Positions 41,941-53,809 of a stretch of DNA of 64,000 bases are shown here, in pieces. The stretch covers positions 58,985,027 through 59,049,026 of the forward strand of contig CM056378.1 in the NCBI GenBank assembly GCA_029718625.1. The letters run 5' to 3'. The DNA comes from Synaphobranchus kaupii (Eukaryota; Chordata; Actinopteri; Anguilliformes; Synaphobranchidae). A program made the position numbers and the translations under genes. The notes under the pieces are model-generated. The model made no database searches. It had not been told where the DNA came from and saw nothing but the letters and a program-made list of their open reading frames with translations. How positions within the stretch are numbered: position 1 is the first letter of the stretch; each line of letters starts with the position of its first letter.

Positions 41941-43295
41941 AGAATAACGTTAGCCTAGATAAAAAGCACAACAATAACACAATGTTAGACTACTTAGCAT
42001 AATGTCCATTCATATAAGATATTGTTTTGAATTAACAGACCTAAATCATCAGTGACATTGGCTCAACTGAATGATGTCTTTTTGTCATATTTGTCTAAAC
42101 AGGCTAATCTTGCTCAAGTCAAAAACGTGAGTCAGAAAATAAAACGTGAAGCTGACGTTACGTTAGGAAATGTTTGCTGTTTAGTTCTCTACTCCATTCA
42201 TTTTCGACAGGGCTGATCAACAACAACCTTCAAATTTATACATAACGTTATGTTAAAAAACTAGCTAGTTAGTACTTGCTATTGATAAGACTAATAGTTG
42301 AGTATAACATTTATAAAGCTAGCAAGACAGACAGCAGAGTTAACGTTTCAAATTAGGAAAACAAAAACGCAGAAAAGAAAATGGCTGTTCGCGCGGTTTA
42401 GGATGACAGCTCACTGTTAGACTAACGTTATTTGTTTTAGCTTTAGTTCACTATTATTTAGTTATCAAAGTCTACACTAAGATATGGAAAATATTCACAT
42501 CTAACGTTATCACTTCACTTATTCATTGTATGACAGACCTTTTCACAATTTCATCTCAAAACGAGCTGGGGGTAACAACAACACAGTGGCATCATTTGAA
42601 GCTAGAGCCGAACGTTAGCTACCTTAGCGAATTTCAAGTGAAAATATGAGAAAGTCTGCGGTACAAAAACAGGATTTTATTCAAAATAAAATCGTTTCTG
42701 AAGTAATATCTATGGTTAATTATTATCTTAAATATTTCTTACCTCAGGGGGTTTACTGGCTTTCCCTCAGTCGCAGTAAAGTCTTCAGACGATAGTCTTC
42801 AGTCCGAGGTGGTCCGCTCCGCCCGCGGTGAAGCAAATGGAGATTTACGAGGTTGACGTGCGGTTTTATTTAGCGGTCTACAAATAAATCCCCGCCCACT
42901 AAGCTCATGAACCAATTATATGCAATTGTAGCTTATTTTGTCATCTGTAACTAGCAGTTTTCAAAAAGAAAATCAGTGATTGGACGGCAGAGCTATTATA
43001 CGTCAAACCATCAGCACAATTGTACTGAAATTAGAACGGTCCGGCTTTAAAGGGTTAACTTGTGTTTTTTGGTTATTTTATAGTTCAGAATGTATAGCTG
43101 ACTGTGTACTACTCATGTTTATTATTGGGGATAGCTCCTACGCTGTGAGAAAGTTGTGCTTTGTCGGATTTGCTTTGTAGTCGCGTCAATGACCTTCAAA
43201 ATGCACTTATTGTACGTCGCTTTGGATAAAAGCGTCTGCCAAATAATTGTAATGTAATATGTATCCATTAAGAGCTCAGGTGTTAACGTTAACTA

Positions 43296-43543
43296 ACTAG
43301 CGAACTTTAGCTAAATTAACACTGCTCACTGCAGGCTAGTCGGCTGCACACACCCTTTATGATAAGAATGGCTGTGTTGGTAACATTAATCGGCAATAAA
43401 AGTATGAATTAGTCCATCATCAGAACTTTAGCTGAATTAACACTACTCACTGTAGTCGGGTGCACGCACCCTTTATGATAAGACTGAATGGCTGTGTTGG
43501 TAACATTAATCGGCAATAAAAGTATGAATTAGTCCATCATCAT
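43296..43543. repeat. Tandem duplication of about 125 bp
   Basis: GAACTTTAGCT(A/G)AATTAACACT through TTAATCGGCAATAAAAGTAT and GAATTAGTCCATCATC occurs twice in direct succession, at about 43302-43421 and 43423-43542. Confidence 0.88.
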
Positions 43544-43714
43544 CGCTAAAAAATATAACGTTACGAGCGCACACTAAGCCATATGCCATTGTGATATAAA
43601 TATTACAATTTAGGCATTTTATAGTTTTAAAAACATTTACTAGCTTGCCATATTACATTACACTCCATGATAATGATATTCATTGTTGTGCTCCATAAGC
43701 CATAACTTAAACTG

Positions 43715-43810
43715 CGCATGCGTCGTCCAGAACTGCTTCATCCAGAACTGCTTCGTCTAAACTGCGCATGCATCGTCCAGAACTGCCTCGTCCAGAACTG
43801 CTTTCTCCAA
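43715..43810. repeat. Short repeat cluster TCGTCCAGAACTGC
   Basis: CGTCCAGAACTGC(T/C)T-like units occur about five times, interspersed with AAACTGCGCATGC. The cluster abuts the truncated left edge of the ERV pol at 43838. Confidence 0.8.
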
Positions 43811-43838
43811 GCCTGCAGCCAGCTGATATAGGCGGTTT

Positions 43839-45050
43839 GTGCAAGATTTACGAGCTGTAAACAGCGCTGTCCAATATCGCGCTCCAGTTGTTCCTAACCC
43901 TACTACCATTCTCGCTCAAGTCCCAGGCAATGCAAAATATTTTACTGTAATTGATCTTGCAAACGCTTTTTTCAGTATAGGCCTACCGGTCGATATCGGT
44001 TCCCAAAATTGGTTTGCTTTTACGTTTAAAACAAAACGGTACACTTGGTCTAGACTGCCCCAAGGGTATGCAGAGTCACCGGCTGTATTCTCTGCTGCGC
44101 TCCAGGAAAATTTGGAACAGTTCCAATTCTCTTCAGGGCAGAATACACTAATTCAATATGTTGATGATATCCTTGTCTGCTCACCAGATGAGGGCAGCTG
44201 CATTCAAGACTCGCTCGAGCTGTTGACATTCCTAGCCACACAGGGCCACAAGGTCAAACGTGAGAAACTCCAGTTCGGCCTGACTGAGGTTACATACCTA
44301 AGCCACAAAATTTCTAAAGCAGGAAAATCTTTAGGCATGGACAGAATCCAGGCGATTCTGGACCTTCCCAAGCCCCAGACAAAAAAACAAGTAATGTCTT
44401 TTCTTGCTATGACAGGTTATTGCAGACAGTGGATCCCTGATTATGCTGAACTCTCACAGCCATTACAGGAATTAGCCCATGGCCTAAATCTCTCTGCTTA
44501 CAATAAGGTCACGTGGACAGAGAGTGCTGAAATGTCCTTTCATAAATTAAAGCAACAACTGGCGTCAGCCCCGACTTTGGGTCTGCCTGACATGAACAAA
44601 CCTTTTCTTTTGACTGTGGATGAGAAGGCTGGTTATATGTCTGCTGTATTTCTGCAAAAACATGGCAATAAAAACAGGCCTGTTGCATATTATTCTCAGA
44701 GACTCGATGCTGTTACAAGGGGCCTTCCTCCTTGTCTGTGTTCAATTTCAGCAGCTTCTTCTGCTGTTACGGCTTCCTCATCAATCGTTGCTTATCATCC
44801 ACTCACTGTTCTGGTTCCTCATGCAGTCGCAGAAATTCTACTAAAGCAGAAAACTGCTCACTTCTCACCGGCCCACCTTCACTACCAACATCTGCTTCTT
44901 TCCCTGCCACATGTTACAGTGAAACGTTGTACTGTTCTGAATCCAGCCACACTGCTCCCTACTCCAGACGATGGGGAGCCTCATAATTGTGTGCATAATT
45001 GTGTTTTAGATCAAGTACTCTCTCCCCGTCCTGATCTCACTTCCACCCCC
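43839..45050 (+). pseudogene. ERV reverse transcriptase, N-terminally truncated
   Basis: The frame is open for about 400 codons. Landmarks are QDLRAVNSAV, FTVIDLANAFFSI (motif A), RLPQGYAESPAVF, QYVDDILVCS (YVDD box, about 44156) and the connection segment FLAMTGYCRQWIPDYAEL. This arrangement is gammaretroviral (class I). The fingers domain before QDLR is missing. Quality declines after about 44715, where a frameshift is likely. Confidence 0.9.
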
Positions 45051-45052
45051 TT

Positions 45053-45805
45053 TAGGCAGGGGATTAGGCACCCCGAACCTAGAGGGGAACAGGCGGTGGC
45101 GGAATTGCAAAGTTCTGAGGGCACGCTAAAAAGGTAGTATGATACCGTCTAGTCGGCGTAGTTGTCGCATGTAAGTATGCAGGCACTGTGTGGTACGTGG
45201 ATGACAGTCCACACCTAGCAGAGGGGCGTAAGAGATGACCTCTGTGAACAGGCAATGGTGGTGAAAACGGTCAAAGTTTCTATACCCATAGCAAGGTGGG
45301 ATAGGGATCAGACTGTCGGTTCCCAACCGGGTGGCTGGTTACCACTACGGGGCTCGGTGTTTAGACGCTGGGCTGGGGATCGCTATCGACTGGGCCACCG
45401 GCTGGTCGGGTCGCAGAGAGCAGTAAGACCATGAGTGGCGTCCCTGTAGTGGAGCACATGGCCGCCACGCTCGGCTCAATGTACAGTCAGGCCACTGTAA
45501 GCTGAAACCGAATGCGTTAGTAAGGTAAGGTAAGGTAAGGTATACTTTATTGTCCCACAAGGGGAAATTTGTCTTGGGCACCAAGCCGCTGCATCACATT
45601 ACATACATGTCATGACAACAACATATAACAACATAAAACAAGCAAACAGTGCTTTCTGTGATCAGGGTTTCTGAAAAGGAGACGCCTGGGAGGCAGAGAG
45701 GCTGAGGGTCCTTCACTCAGAGAAGTCGGGTGGAAGGAACTCAGTGGAAAGGGATCCAGCCTGGAGCTGTGCCCAAGAGAGAGGGAGGCTCGAAGGATCA
45801 AAGTG
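45053..45805 (-). mobile_element. Insertion in ERV pol, including a minus-strand LINE 3' end
   Basis: Retroviral sequence stops near DLTSTPF (about 45050) and resumes near DIDIFVDGSAS (about 45810). The right half holds AAGGTAAGGTAAGGTATACT then TTATTGTCCCACAAGGGGAA (45520-45575), a typical minus-strand fish LINE tail. The left half (45053-45520) is unrecognised and may be the rest of the LINE or a second insertion. No target duplication was resolved. Confidence 0.6.
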
Positions 45806-46290
45806 TCAAATGCAGACATTGATATTTTTGTTGATGGTTCTGCCAGCCGTTGTTCCCTCACAGGTGACAGTTTGGTTGGATATGCGGTCGTGACAGACCA
45901 CCAGATACTGGAATCAGCCTGACTTTCGGGACATTTGTCTGCCCAGGCTGCTGAGCTTTTTGCTCTCACACGAGCCTGCCATCTGTCACAAGGTAAAACT
46001 AAATATTTACACTGACAGCAGATATGCTTTTGGAATAGTGCACAATTTCAGAACTCTTTGGAAACACAGGGGCTTTCTCACCTGCTCTGGAAAAGCTATT
46101 CAGAATGGACACTTGGTGCAATGCCTCCTAGAGGCCATTCTTCTGCCTACATCCATTGCAATTTGTAAATGTCCCGCTCACACAGGGCAGCCAGACACTA
46201 TCACTCAAGGAAACTCTGCTGCTGATGCAGCCGCCAAGGCCGCAGCCTCAGGCCTTCCCAACACAATTCTCAGTCTTCACACACAGGCGG
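45806..46290 (+). pseudogene. ERV RNase H, frame-disrupted
   Basis: The segments IFVDGSASRCSLTGD, AQAAELFALTRAC and, in another frame, LNIYTDSRYAFGIVHN and KCPAHTGQPDTITQGN carry the D-E-D-type motifs of gammaretroviral RNase H. At least one frameshift (near 45985) and one stop (near 45920) break it. Confidence 0.82.
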
Positions 46291-46299
46291 CTGTTCCTA

Positions 46300-47326
46300 C
46301 AGAAACACTGTTGGCCACTATACCAGCCTGCCAAGCTGGGGCTTCACCCCAGGAAAAGGCCAATTGGAAGCAAGATGGCACCTGTACTGATGGGATCTGG
46401 CTACGCCCCACGGGTAAACCATGCTTACCCTGCTACTTGTTTCCCTACCATGCTAAGTTGACACATGGACAGGATCATGTGTCAAAAGGGGGAATGGTAT
46501 CTTTAATTTCCAGACACTGGGACACGAGCGGATTTTCAACTTATGCAAAAAATATTTGTGAAAAATGTGTTATTTGTGCTGTAAATAATGCAGGGCGGGG
46601 CCAAAATGTCCCAAATGCAGCCCACCCAGCTCCACAGGAACTTTTTGATCACCTTATGATGGACTTCATTGAACTTACCCCATGCAGCGGGTAGAAATAT
46701 TGTTTGGTGATCATTCATATGTTTTCTAAATGGGTTGAAGTTTTTCCTACAGGGAAAGCTGATGCGACGGCAGTAGCAAAGGCCCTACTAACCAAGATTA
46801 TTCCTAGGGGGGGGGGGGGGGGGGGGGCGGTAGAGAGAGTAAATGGAACCATTAAGAATCGACTAACCAAAGTAATGGGAGAAACAGGTCTGGACAGGCC
46901 CTGCCAATAGTCCTCATAGGTATCCGGGGGAGGGCCCACTCCGCGACACGGCTGTCCCCATATGAAGTGATTACAGGGCGGCCCATGAGGACCGGATGCC
47001 ACCCCCCTGGCCTGATGCTGGACAAGGACCTAGCAGACACTCGAATGGTAAGTTACTGTGTTCAGCTAACCAGTGTTCTGAGACCTGTGCATCAACAGGT
47101 TAGAGCAGCTCTCCCGGCGCCAGCCAGCGGCCCTCTGCATGATCTACAGCCAGGAGACTGGGTGGTGATAAAAGACTTCCGGAGGAAGAAGTGGCACCAG
47201 CCCAGGTGGAGGGGCCCATACCAGGTTCTACTCACCATGCCGACAACTGTGCGAGTGGAAGGCCGTGCCTCTTGGGTCCACGCTAGCCACTGCAAAAGGG
47301 CTCCACCAGCGCCAAAAGAGGGATAA
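46300..47326 (+). pseudogene. ERV integrase with deleted catalytic core
   Basis: The zinc-binding end includes ICEKCVICAVNNAGRGQN. The core starts HLMMDFIELTPCSG (first Asp) and, after a stop, VIIHMFSKWVEVFPTGKA. A run of about 20 G at 46807-46826 then replaces the region holding the second Asp. Sequence resumes at AVERVNGTIKNRLTK with the Glu region. The C-terminal domain (DLQPGDWVVIKDFRRKKWHQ) is open to 47326. Integration is impossible with this deletion. Confidence 0.88.
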
Positions 47327-47908
47327 GGGTGAAAGACCCACCTCGACCGACACGCAGGAACAGCTTCTCACGGAGTTTAAAAACTCCAGGAGAACCAACT
47401 AGTTCTCACAGTTTAAAAACTCAACGGGAACCAACACATCAAGGAGTGTGATAGTAATCTCAGCTCCCAACATGAAGTGCTTCACCTGAATGAACAATAA
47501 TCAATTATTAGTTGCATGATCATCTATTTTGATTCATACATGTTATAATGTTATTGGATCTTTTTTAAGTTGATACAACTGTAAGTTATGATTTTGTTTA
47601 CCTACCATGTTACGCTTTACTAATCTGAAGTATAAGGATCATTCAATGGTTAGATGGGGTGATATGTCCGTGCATCTGCCGGTATCCAGGAGCGACGCTT
47701 GGCTGCTCTAGGAGAGAGGGCCGGGGAAATGTCTTTTTCCCCGGAATTATTCCGGTTTTTCGATTGGGTTACAGGAGTTCTGCATCGCACATATCCATAG
47801 CTAACTATTGTTACCATCCACTTGTGTACTTAAATCAATTACTAACTGATTGAGTAGAATTGATCAGAAAATTGTTTATGTTTTCATGAAATGATAAAAG
47901 GAGGGAAA

Positions 47909-49008
47909 TGTAAGGGTAATTTTCTGATTGACAATGTGTGTGTGTTAACGAAGACAATCACGTGATTAACATAAACTTTTAATATAATCCTTATTACCAA
48001 TAAGAATATGTATGCAGAATTAAGTGCTTAAGAAATATGCTCTATAATACACTGCCCAGCCAAAAAAAAAAGTCTCCATTGCACCCGTCATGCATAGTGC
48101 CCACTGTACAAGCCTCTGGAGGCAGTGTTATGATCTGGGGTTGCTTCAGTTGGTCAGGTCTAGGCTCAGCAACATTATGCAGCAATAAAATGAAGTCAGC
48201 TAAGTACCTGAATGTATTGAATGACCAGGTTATCCCATCAATGGCATTTTCCAGGACGACAATGCCAAGATTCATCGGGCTCAAATTGTGAAAGAGTGGT
48301 TCAGGGAGCATGAGGAATCATTTTCACACATGAATTAGCCACCAGATTCCTGACCTTAACCCCATTTAAAGTCTTTGGGATGTGCTGGAGAACACTTTAC
48401 GGAGTGGTTCGACTCTCCCGTCGTCAATACAAGATCTCAGCCAAAAATTCATGCAACTCTGGATGGAAATAAATGTTGTGACATTGCATAAGGTTGTCAA
48501 AACAATGCCACAACAAATGCGCGCCGTAATCAAAGCTAAAGGCGGTCCAACGAAATATTAGAGTGTGCGACTTTTATTTTGGCCGGGCAGTGTACATATG
48601 GATTCAGACCAAATATCTTTCTCTGTCTCTCTCCCTCTTTTGGAAACAGCCTAAGAGATTAATGTCTCTGTTATTGCTAGTAGAAGTTTTCTTGGACATT
48701 CCGATCTTATGGCAAGGTCAGAGTTTATCTTGAGACTAAATACTGGTAAGCCTAGGTTGTCAGCTGCATGTCCTTGTAATTTATACATAGAATCCGCCCT
48801 GGTGGAGAGATACCAAGATTGTCTATAAATTCTCTACTATATGTCTGTTTCATCAGAGCACTGGTAAGGAGCTCTCATTCATTCTGGTCTATTGGCAAAT
48901 AAACGGAAGTCTTACTCTAAATAAAAATACTGTTTTGCTGTGGATCTGTTTCATCAGACGATGCTCACTGTGGTGTAGGAAGGGAATTTAAAGCAGATTT
49001 TCCTAACA
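47909..49008 (+). repeat. 3' LTR of the ERV, interrupted by a Tc1 remnant
   Basis: It begins TGTAAGGGTAATTTTCTG right after the polypurine tract AAAAGGAGGGA and ends ATTTTCCTAACA at 49008. Without the Tc1 insertion it is about 555 bp. AATAAA at about 48898 is a candidate polyadenylation signal. Confidence 0.75.
48050..48592 (+). mobile_element. Deleted Tc1-like element in the ERV LTR
   Basis: The ends are CACTGCCCAGCCAAAAAAAA (48050) and the complement TTTTGGCCGGGCAGTG (48592), with TA on both sides (48048-48049 and 48593-48594). The 543-bp body keeps the transposase C-terminal half in broken frames: QASGGSVMIWGCFSWSGLG, PDLNPI-SLWDVLENTLRS (with a stop where Glu is expected) and PQQMRAVIKAKGG. 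The DNA-binding half has been deleted. Confidence 0.88.
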
Positions 49009-49777
49009 ACTCCCTGAGGTGATGTAAGTCTCGCGCAGCTAGACTAATGAGGGAATAGCTCGGAGTGAAGGTTTAAGCGTGTTTCCGCTGTTGCTGTGGG
49101 AAAAGTAATATCACCATTCATTTATCTGACTCCAATTAGAATTTAGAATTCGGTTTTAATCATGCATGGAGCTCGGAGTGGTTACACTCAACTCTTCCTT
49201 GGGTACCACCATTACTCAATATATGCTCCCGGCATTAGCACTATTGCTGAATCTCAGTTTGTTGGAGAACACAGAGGTTGGGGGTCTAGCCAACACAATA
49301 CATGCATTATCTTTTACATAGATAGTTGTGAGCCCAGGTCAGCGTGCATTCAGAGGGCTCCTTAAGGCAAATTTGACAAGAACCGACGTAGAACGTCCAG
49401 GGGTTCTCTTCACATCAAATCACCAGAACCATGCACCATCAATCCCGTTTTGCTGGCAGAACTTGGCTGCCTTTCCCAACTTGAGGATGCCACTAAAGAC
49501 TTTTTGCTGTACCAGGCCACTGATCAGTTGGTCCTTGGTCAGAATTGTCCCCCTGAGTATTCAGTCGTAATTCAGGCTGAAAAGGGTATAAAATGGATTA
49601 TAGTCATGGAGACCACGCAAATCAGATCTATAAATAGAATAATTTATTAATGACAATAATCACTGGTTAAGACTGTGAGAACAAATATGAACACATTCAA
49701 TACCTATAGCTAAACACAGGATAACATGCTGCTAAGACAAAGAAACATGAACAGGTTCACCAACAAAGTATAACCAA
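49009..49777. other. Unassigned flank of the ERV
   Basis: An open stretch near 49440-49600 (ending with residues like LLYQATDQLVLGQNCPPEYS) has no recognised domain. No terminal repeats were seen. Confidence 0.4.
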
Positions 49778-50050
49778 ATGATTCCATACGGTGTGACTAT
49801 GGTACCAGGAGAACCGTTAAGCAGATTCTCCCATACTGGTATAATTATTGTACCAGGAGATCTGTTAAGCAGATACTCCATAATGGAAGAACTATGGTAC
49901 CCCTACGGCACCAGGAGACCTGTTAGGCAGATACTCCTATACGGGTATAACTATAGTGCCACTACAGCACCAGGAGACCTGTTAGGCAGATGCTCCCATA
50001 GTGAAAGAACTATGGTGCCACTACAGCACCAGGAGATCTGTTAAGCAGAT
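49778..50050. repeat. Minisatellite with ACCAGGAGA(C/T)CTGTTA(A/G)GCAG units
   Basis: The core ACCAGGAGA(C/T)CTGTTA(A/G)GCAG recurs at about 49804, 49851, 49909, 49969 and 50028. The units are 47-60 bp and also contain AACTATGGT(A/G)CC-type motifs. Unit length varies by indels. Confidence 0.82.
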
Positions 50051-50950
50051 ACACCCCGAATGTCCCTTTGGACTTCCCTTAAATGCAATTCCGGGCAGGC
50101 TTTCCACATTCCACAATTCCCTTCGTTTGTCCAAATAAGGTCTGGCCAGGAAGAGGGCTGTAAAATCTAACCACCAAGAGACCCCCCTTCTCCTCCAGGA
50201 AGAGAAACTGCAGTCTACACCCCCTCGATCTAGTGATAGCAATAAGATACTTTGTACGACGGCGTGTGATTTTATGATTTTACCTGTCATTTATCTAGAT
50301 ACCAGGTGAGGTCCAGGTGATGGACACTCTGTGATCCAGATACTTATGTGGACAAGAGCATCCCTGATAACCTACAATCCCCCTTCCAAACACATTCTTT
50401 ATTCCTTCCCATGTATTTTGCCCTCTTATACTTTTACATACCCTACATTTCAATTGGTATTAATCCCAATCCACCACATTTATCATATTATCCAGTTATT
50501 CACATGTACATACATAAGATGCTTTAGACATACAGCGTTGTTTCAGTCCAGAATATTTTACAAGAACCTAGGCCTTTTACGGTCTGTGAACAGCCCTGGG
50601 TTCCCGGTGTCATTAGGAGTTAAAGGGTCACAAAAGAGTGCCTTTTTCAACCTCTAATGTCCATTCATTCCAGCTGTCGTTTACGACTTTGTGCTTTTTG
50701 TGGCTCATAGTTGTAGGGCAGTGGAGTTGGAAGTCCCATGTGAAGAGGCAAAGATAAACGTGGTGGGTAGAACAGTAGATTCTTAGGCCACCTGGTGAAT
50801 TGTTTTATTGCACCCTCAAGGAAGTCGCCACTAGCTCAGTACCCCAGGGTTTATGACTGACAATCCAGAGGATCAATAATTTTCAGTCTTACAGAGATGA
50901 TCTTCTTTGCTCGCTTTAGAGTCCGGTGAGTATGTAGAGATTCAACTGAG
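50051..50950. other. No gene recognised
   Basis: Pyrimidine-rich and AT-rich sequence without coding signal. The part next to 50950 may belong to the 3' UTR of the minus-strand LINE that follows. Confidence 0.4.
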
Positions 50951-50954
50951 GGGA

Positions 50955-51890
50955 GTGGGTTGCCTATGATTTTGGATGCCTTTTTGACAATCCGCTATAG
51001 GGGGAGAGAACACAGCCCTGAGGAGCTCCTGTACTGAGGGTAAGAGCGTGTGAGGTTAGGTTATTAACCTTCACCCTCTGTGGCCTTTTCCACAGGAAGC
51101 TCAGAATCCAGTGGCATATGGCTGGGTCAATGTTCATGTCCAAGAGTATGGTAAAGAATTTGAGTAGGTTGATGGAGTTAAAGGCGGAACTAAAGTCTAT
51201 GAACAGGATGCGTGTGTAGGTGTTTGGTGATTCCAGGTGTTGCAGGGCATGGTGGAGTGCTATGCTGACTGCTTGGTAGGCGAATTGATATGGGTCCATC
51301 AGTGGGGAGGTGCAGGATTTTAAGTATGACAGAATGATGCGCTCAAATGCTTTCATGACCACAGATGTTAGGGCAACTGGTCTGAAGTCATTGAGGCAGG
51401 TGATATTTGAGGACTTTGGCACAGGAATGATGGTAGAGAGTTTGAAGCACTGTGGGACTGTACATTGGCTTAGAGAGGTGGTAAATATGGTGGAAAATAC
51501 TGGGGCCAATTGAGCTGCACAGTGGCTCAGCAAAGCAGGACTGATCCCGTCTGGCCCTGCTGCTTTCCTGATGTTCAGCTTCTTGAACGTAGCTTTCACC
51601 TCATCCTCCTGGATGCAGAAGGGTTGCATTGGAGTGGGAGTAGGGGGGATGGCTGGTGGAATAGGTTTTCAAACCTTGCATAAAACTCATTTAATTTATC
51701 TGGGAGGTTAGGGTCATTATCTGGAGGAGAGCAGGGGCATTTTTTGTGATCTGTCATGTCCTTAAGATTTTTCCATATTGATCTGGAGTTACTGGATGAG
51801 AATTGTTGTTCCAATTTTATTGCATAGCTGGACTTTGCTTTTCTTATTGCAGCACGCAACTGCTGCTCTGTATTGATCCCTGGCTGCATC
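50955..51890 (-). pseudogene. Non-LTR retrotransposon reverse transcriptase, internally deleted
   Basis: The minus strand reads LRAAIRKAKSSYAIKLEQQF, NIRKAAGPDGISPALLSHCA, CLNDFRPVALTSVVMKAFER, ILFIDFSSAFNSINLLKF (motif A) and STGAPQGCVLSP. It then jumps directly to YSGLSKRHPKS, the C-terminal region. The block with the catalytic YADD box is deleted near 51005, and a frame change occurs near 51600. The style fits fish Jockey/Rex-type LINEs. Confidence 0.88.
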
Positions 51891-51929
51891 CCAATCCAGT
51901 TTTTGTTCTACCCTTGTAAACTTCACTTG

Positions 51930-53033
51930 CAAACCTCACTTGGGGGAATCCCTTTTGAGACCAGGATGTACCCTCAGTCTCCAATTTAGTTCAGTCTCCA
52001 ATTCAGTCTCCAATTTAAGGCCAATCCAAGTCCAATCCGTTAGAAAGTCAAGTGAAGTTTGTGACATAGCCCCTCCACCCTCAACTTTTCTCAAGGGAAC
52101 GAGTCTGCAAAAGAGCAGACTCTGCAAACTCATATTACCCACAATTCACATCGAACGTCCTGTTCAGTGATAATCACGTTAATGTTTATCGCGGTATTAT
52201 ACATTAAAAGTGCATACAGAACGGAAAAGACGGTGTAGCCTATAGGCTAACAAATACAGGTTAATCAAGTAGTAGTTTGCTATTTTGTATTTCAGTTTAG
52301 CAAATTGTGTTATGCAGCAACAGAGTAGTGTATACTGTGGGATGTACTACCAGGTTCTCTGTAGTTAATCTTGCTTTTAAACGGATTATTAGGCTACTCG
52401 TCTCTCAATAGCCTATTTTTCGGTATAATTTGCCAGATAGCCTAATCAAACAATTGAATTTCTCAATAACCAAGACGAATAGTTAAATAAACTTGTGCAG
52501 CATTTTACTAGCCTATATCCATATTTGTGCTGACGCAAAATGCGTTAATAGCCCATGTCATGCGAAGTGATCAATGAACAGCACATATTAAATTCGTTTT
52601 TCTAGCTTGAAAGCATGCATTGCGCTGAACGCTGGCTCCAGCAATTTAAGAGGTTTTCCTCTTTAAATGTATGCTTTCTAATGTTTAAATTGTTTTGAAT
52701 AAATCGAGTGCCATCTTAAATTAATGCATTCTTTAATGTGATGCGGAGAAAACACAATGCTAACGCGATTAATGCAATGATTCTATTGAATGTCTTTATT
52801 TGATATGTTTGTTTGTGTGTTGTGGGTTTGCCCCACAGTCTATGTCTTTTTTGTTGTTGCATGTGGCTACAACTGAAGTTTCCTAACGGGAAGATAAAAG
52901 TTATTCTATTCTAGTCTATGTAGCCTAATGATTAACAAATGACAATGACACAGATGATTAACGTACAATTGTTTAACAAGGATCAGGCAATAATCTGAAT
53001 GCGTTAAAGAATGTAACCAAATTTGTCACGGTT
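51930..53033. other. Mostly unassigned; LINE-like tail at about 52790-52918
   Basis: Near 51985-52020 CAGTCTCCAATTTAGTT-like units repeat three times. Near 52855-52918, GTGGCTACAACTGAAGTTTC and GATAAAAGTTATTCTATTCT resemble a LINE or SINE 3' tail. No gene was recognised. Confidence 0.45.
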
Positions 53034-53793
53034 TGGCAGTCCTTTGTTCCATCTCTGTGGACGTTATTCTTTGGAGCCGTAAGCAGGCATGCTGGCTTCA
53101 CTTTTCTGCCATCCACCCGTGTTTTTCCACCTCCCGGTGATTACCTGGCGCACCTGTTCCTCATTTCCCATGGCCTTTTTAAGCACGCTGTTTCCACCTT
53201 CCGGTGCTTGTGTGTCTTTGTTGCCATGTTCACCAAGCCAGGTAAAGGTATAGCCGGGAGACTGAATTATTGTCTTTGACAATCACTCAGGAACTTCTTA
53301 GAGTATACAGTATGTTAGATTCCTTTCTTACTCTAGTTTCTGTTTCTTTTCTTTTCGTTCTCTAGTTATTTCGCCTCTTTGTTTTGTCTCTGACTTGTGT
53401 CAGAGCTAGAGGCTTGCTACCTGCTTATTTTCTCGTTCTGCTTATTTCTGCGAGTTCGCCCATTTAGTGGAATGTTATTATTTTGGCTTACGCCGGGACT
53501 ATCTCTCTTTGTTCTCGCATCTGCTCGTTATACGAGTTGCGCCCAGAGCTATTGGGGTTGTTTTCTGTTTTCGGTACTTTACGGGACTATTATCTCTCTC
53601 AGTTAATCTCTCTACTCGAGTTTCCGAGTATCATCCTGTTTTAATGAAGGACGTTTCATTTCATTTGTTTGTACAAGAGTTTTTTATCCCACTTTTCTTT
53701 ATTTCTCTTATCTAGTGGTTATTCACTTTTCGTGGATAATTTTTCTAATCCTTTTCCGGTCACATCTGATCCTCCTATCTGACCCCCCTGACA
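53034..53793 (+). repeat. 5' LTR of Gypsy copy 2
   Basis: It starts TGTCACGGTTTGGCAG and ends CTGACCCCCCTGACA, directly before the gag start at 53810. At 760 bp it is close to the LTR of copy 1. It has the same TCTAGTGG...TTTTCGTGGATAA element about 80 bp from its end. No convincing tRNA-complementary primer site follows. Confidence 0.78.
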
Positions 53794-53809
53794 GTACACA
53801 CAAGCCTTC

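Larger units (their letters stand above)
40320..43054. mobile_element. 2.7-kb non-autonomous piggyBac-type element
   Basis: TTAA lies at 40316-40319 and 43055-43058. The ends CCCTTTCCAGCC and (complement) CCCTTTAAAGCC agree at 10 of 12 bases. The CCC terminus and TTAA duplication are the piggyBac pattern. The interior holds a 400-bp tandem duplication, a second duplication near 41600-41940 and AT-rich sequence. No transposase is recognisable. It interrupts a LINE tail, which independently proves the insertion. Confidence 0.82.
40150..43258 (+). mobile_element. Non-LTR element 3' end split by a TTAA element
   Basis: The left part (40150-40319) includes CGTGGTCTGAAAACGCACTT, the end of an ORF2. 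The right part (43055-43258) continues the 3' UTR (TTGTGTTTTTTGGTTATTTT) to the tail GTCGCTTTGGATAAAAGCG plus (TAATG). The layout matches the uninterrupted copy at about 16010-16383. Confidence 0.8.
43838..49008 (+). mobile_element. Gammaretrovirus-like endogenous retrovirus, truncated and decayed
   Basis: Order: reverse transcriptase without its N-terminus (43838-45050), a repeat insertion, RNase H, integrase with a core deletion, a short remnant region, a polypurine tract (47897-47907) and a 3' LTR (47909-49008). Gag, protease and 5' LTR are missing here, and only about 570 bp separate integrase from the polypurine tract, so env is gone. The fossil cannot encode a virus. The LTR end matches the orphan fragment at 30059-30081. 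Confidence 0.88.

Noticed and set aside
45126..45584. Minus-strand frames in the ERV gap as retroviral genes
   Set aside because: The segment interrupts the pol frame and includes a LINE tail, so it is inserted DNA.
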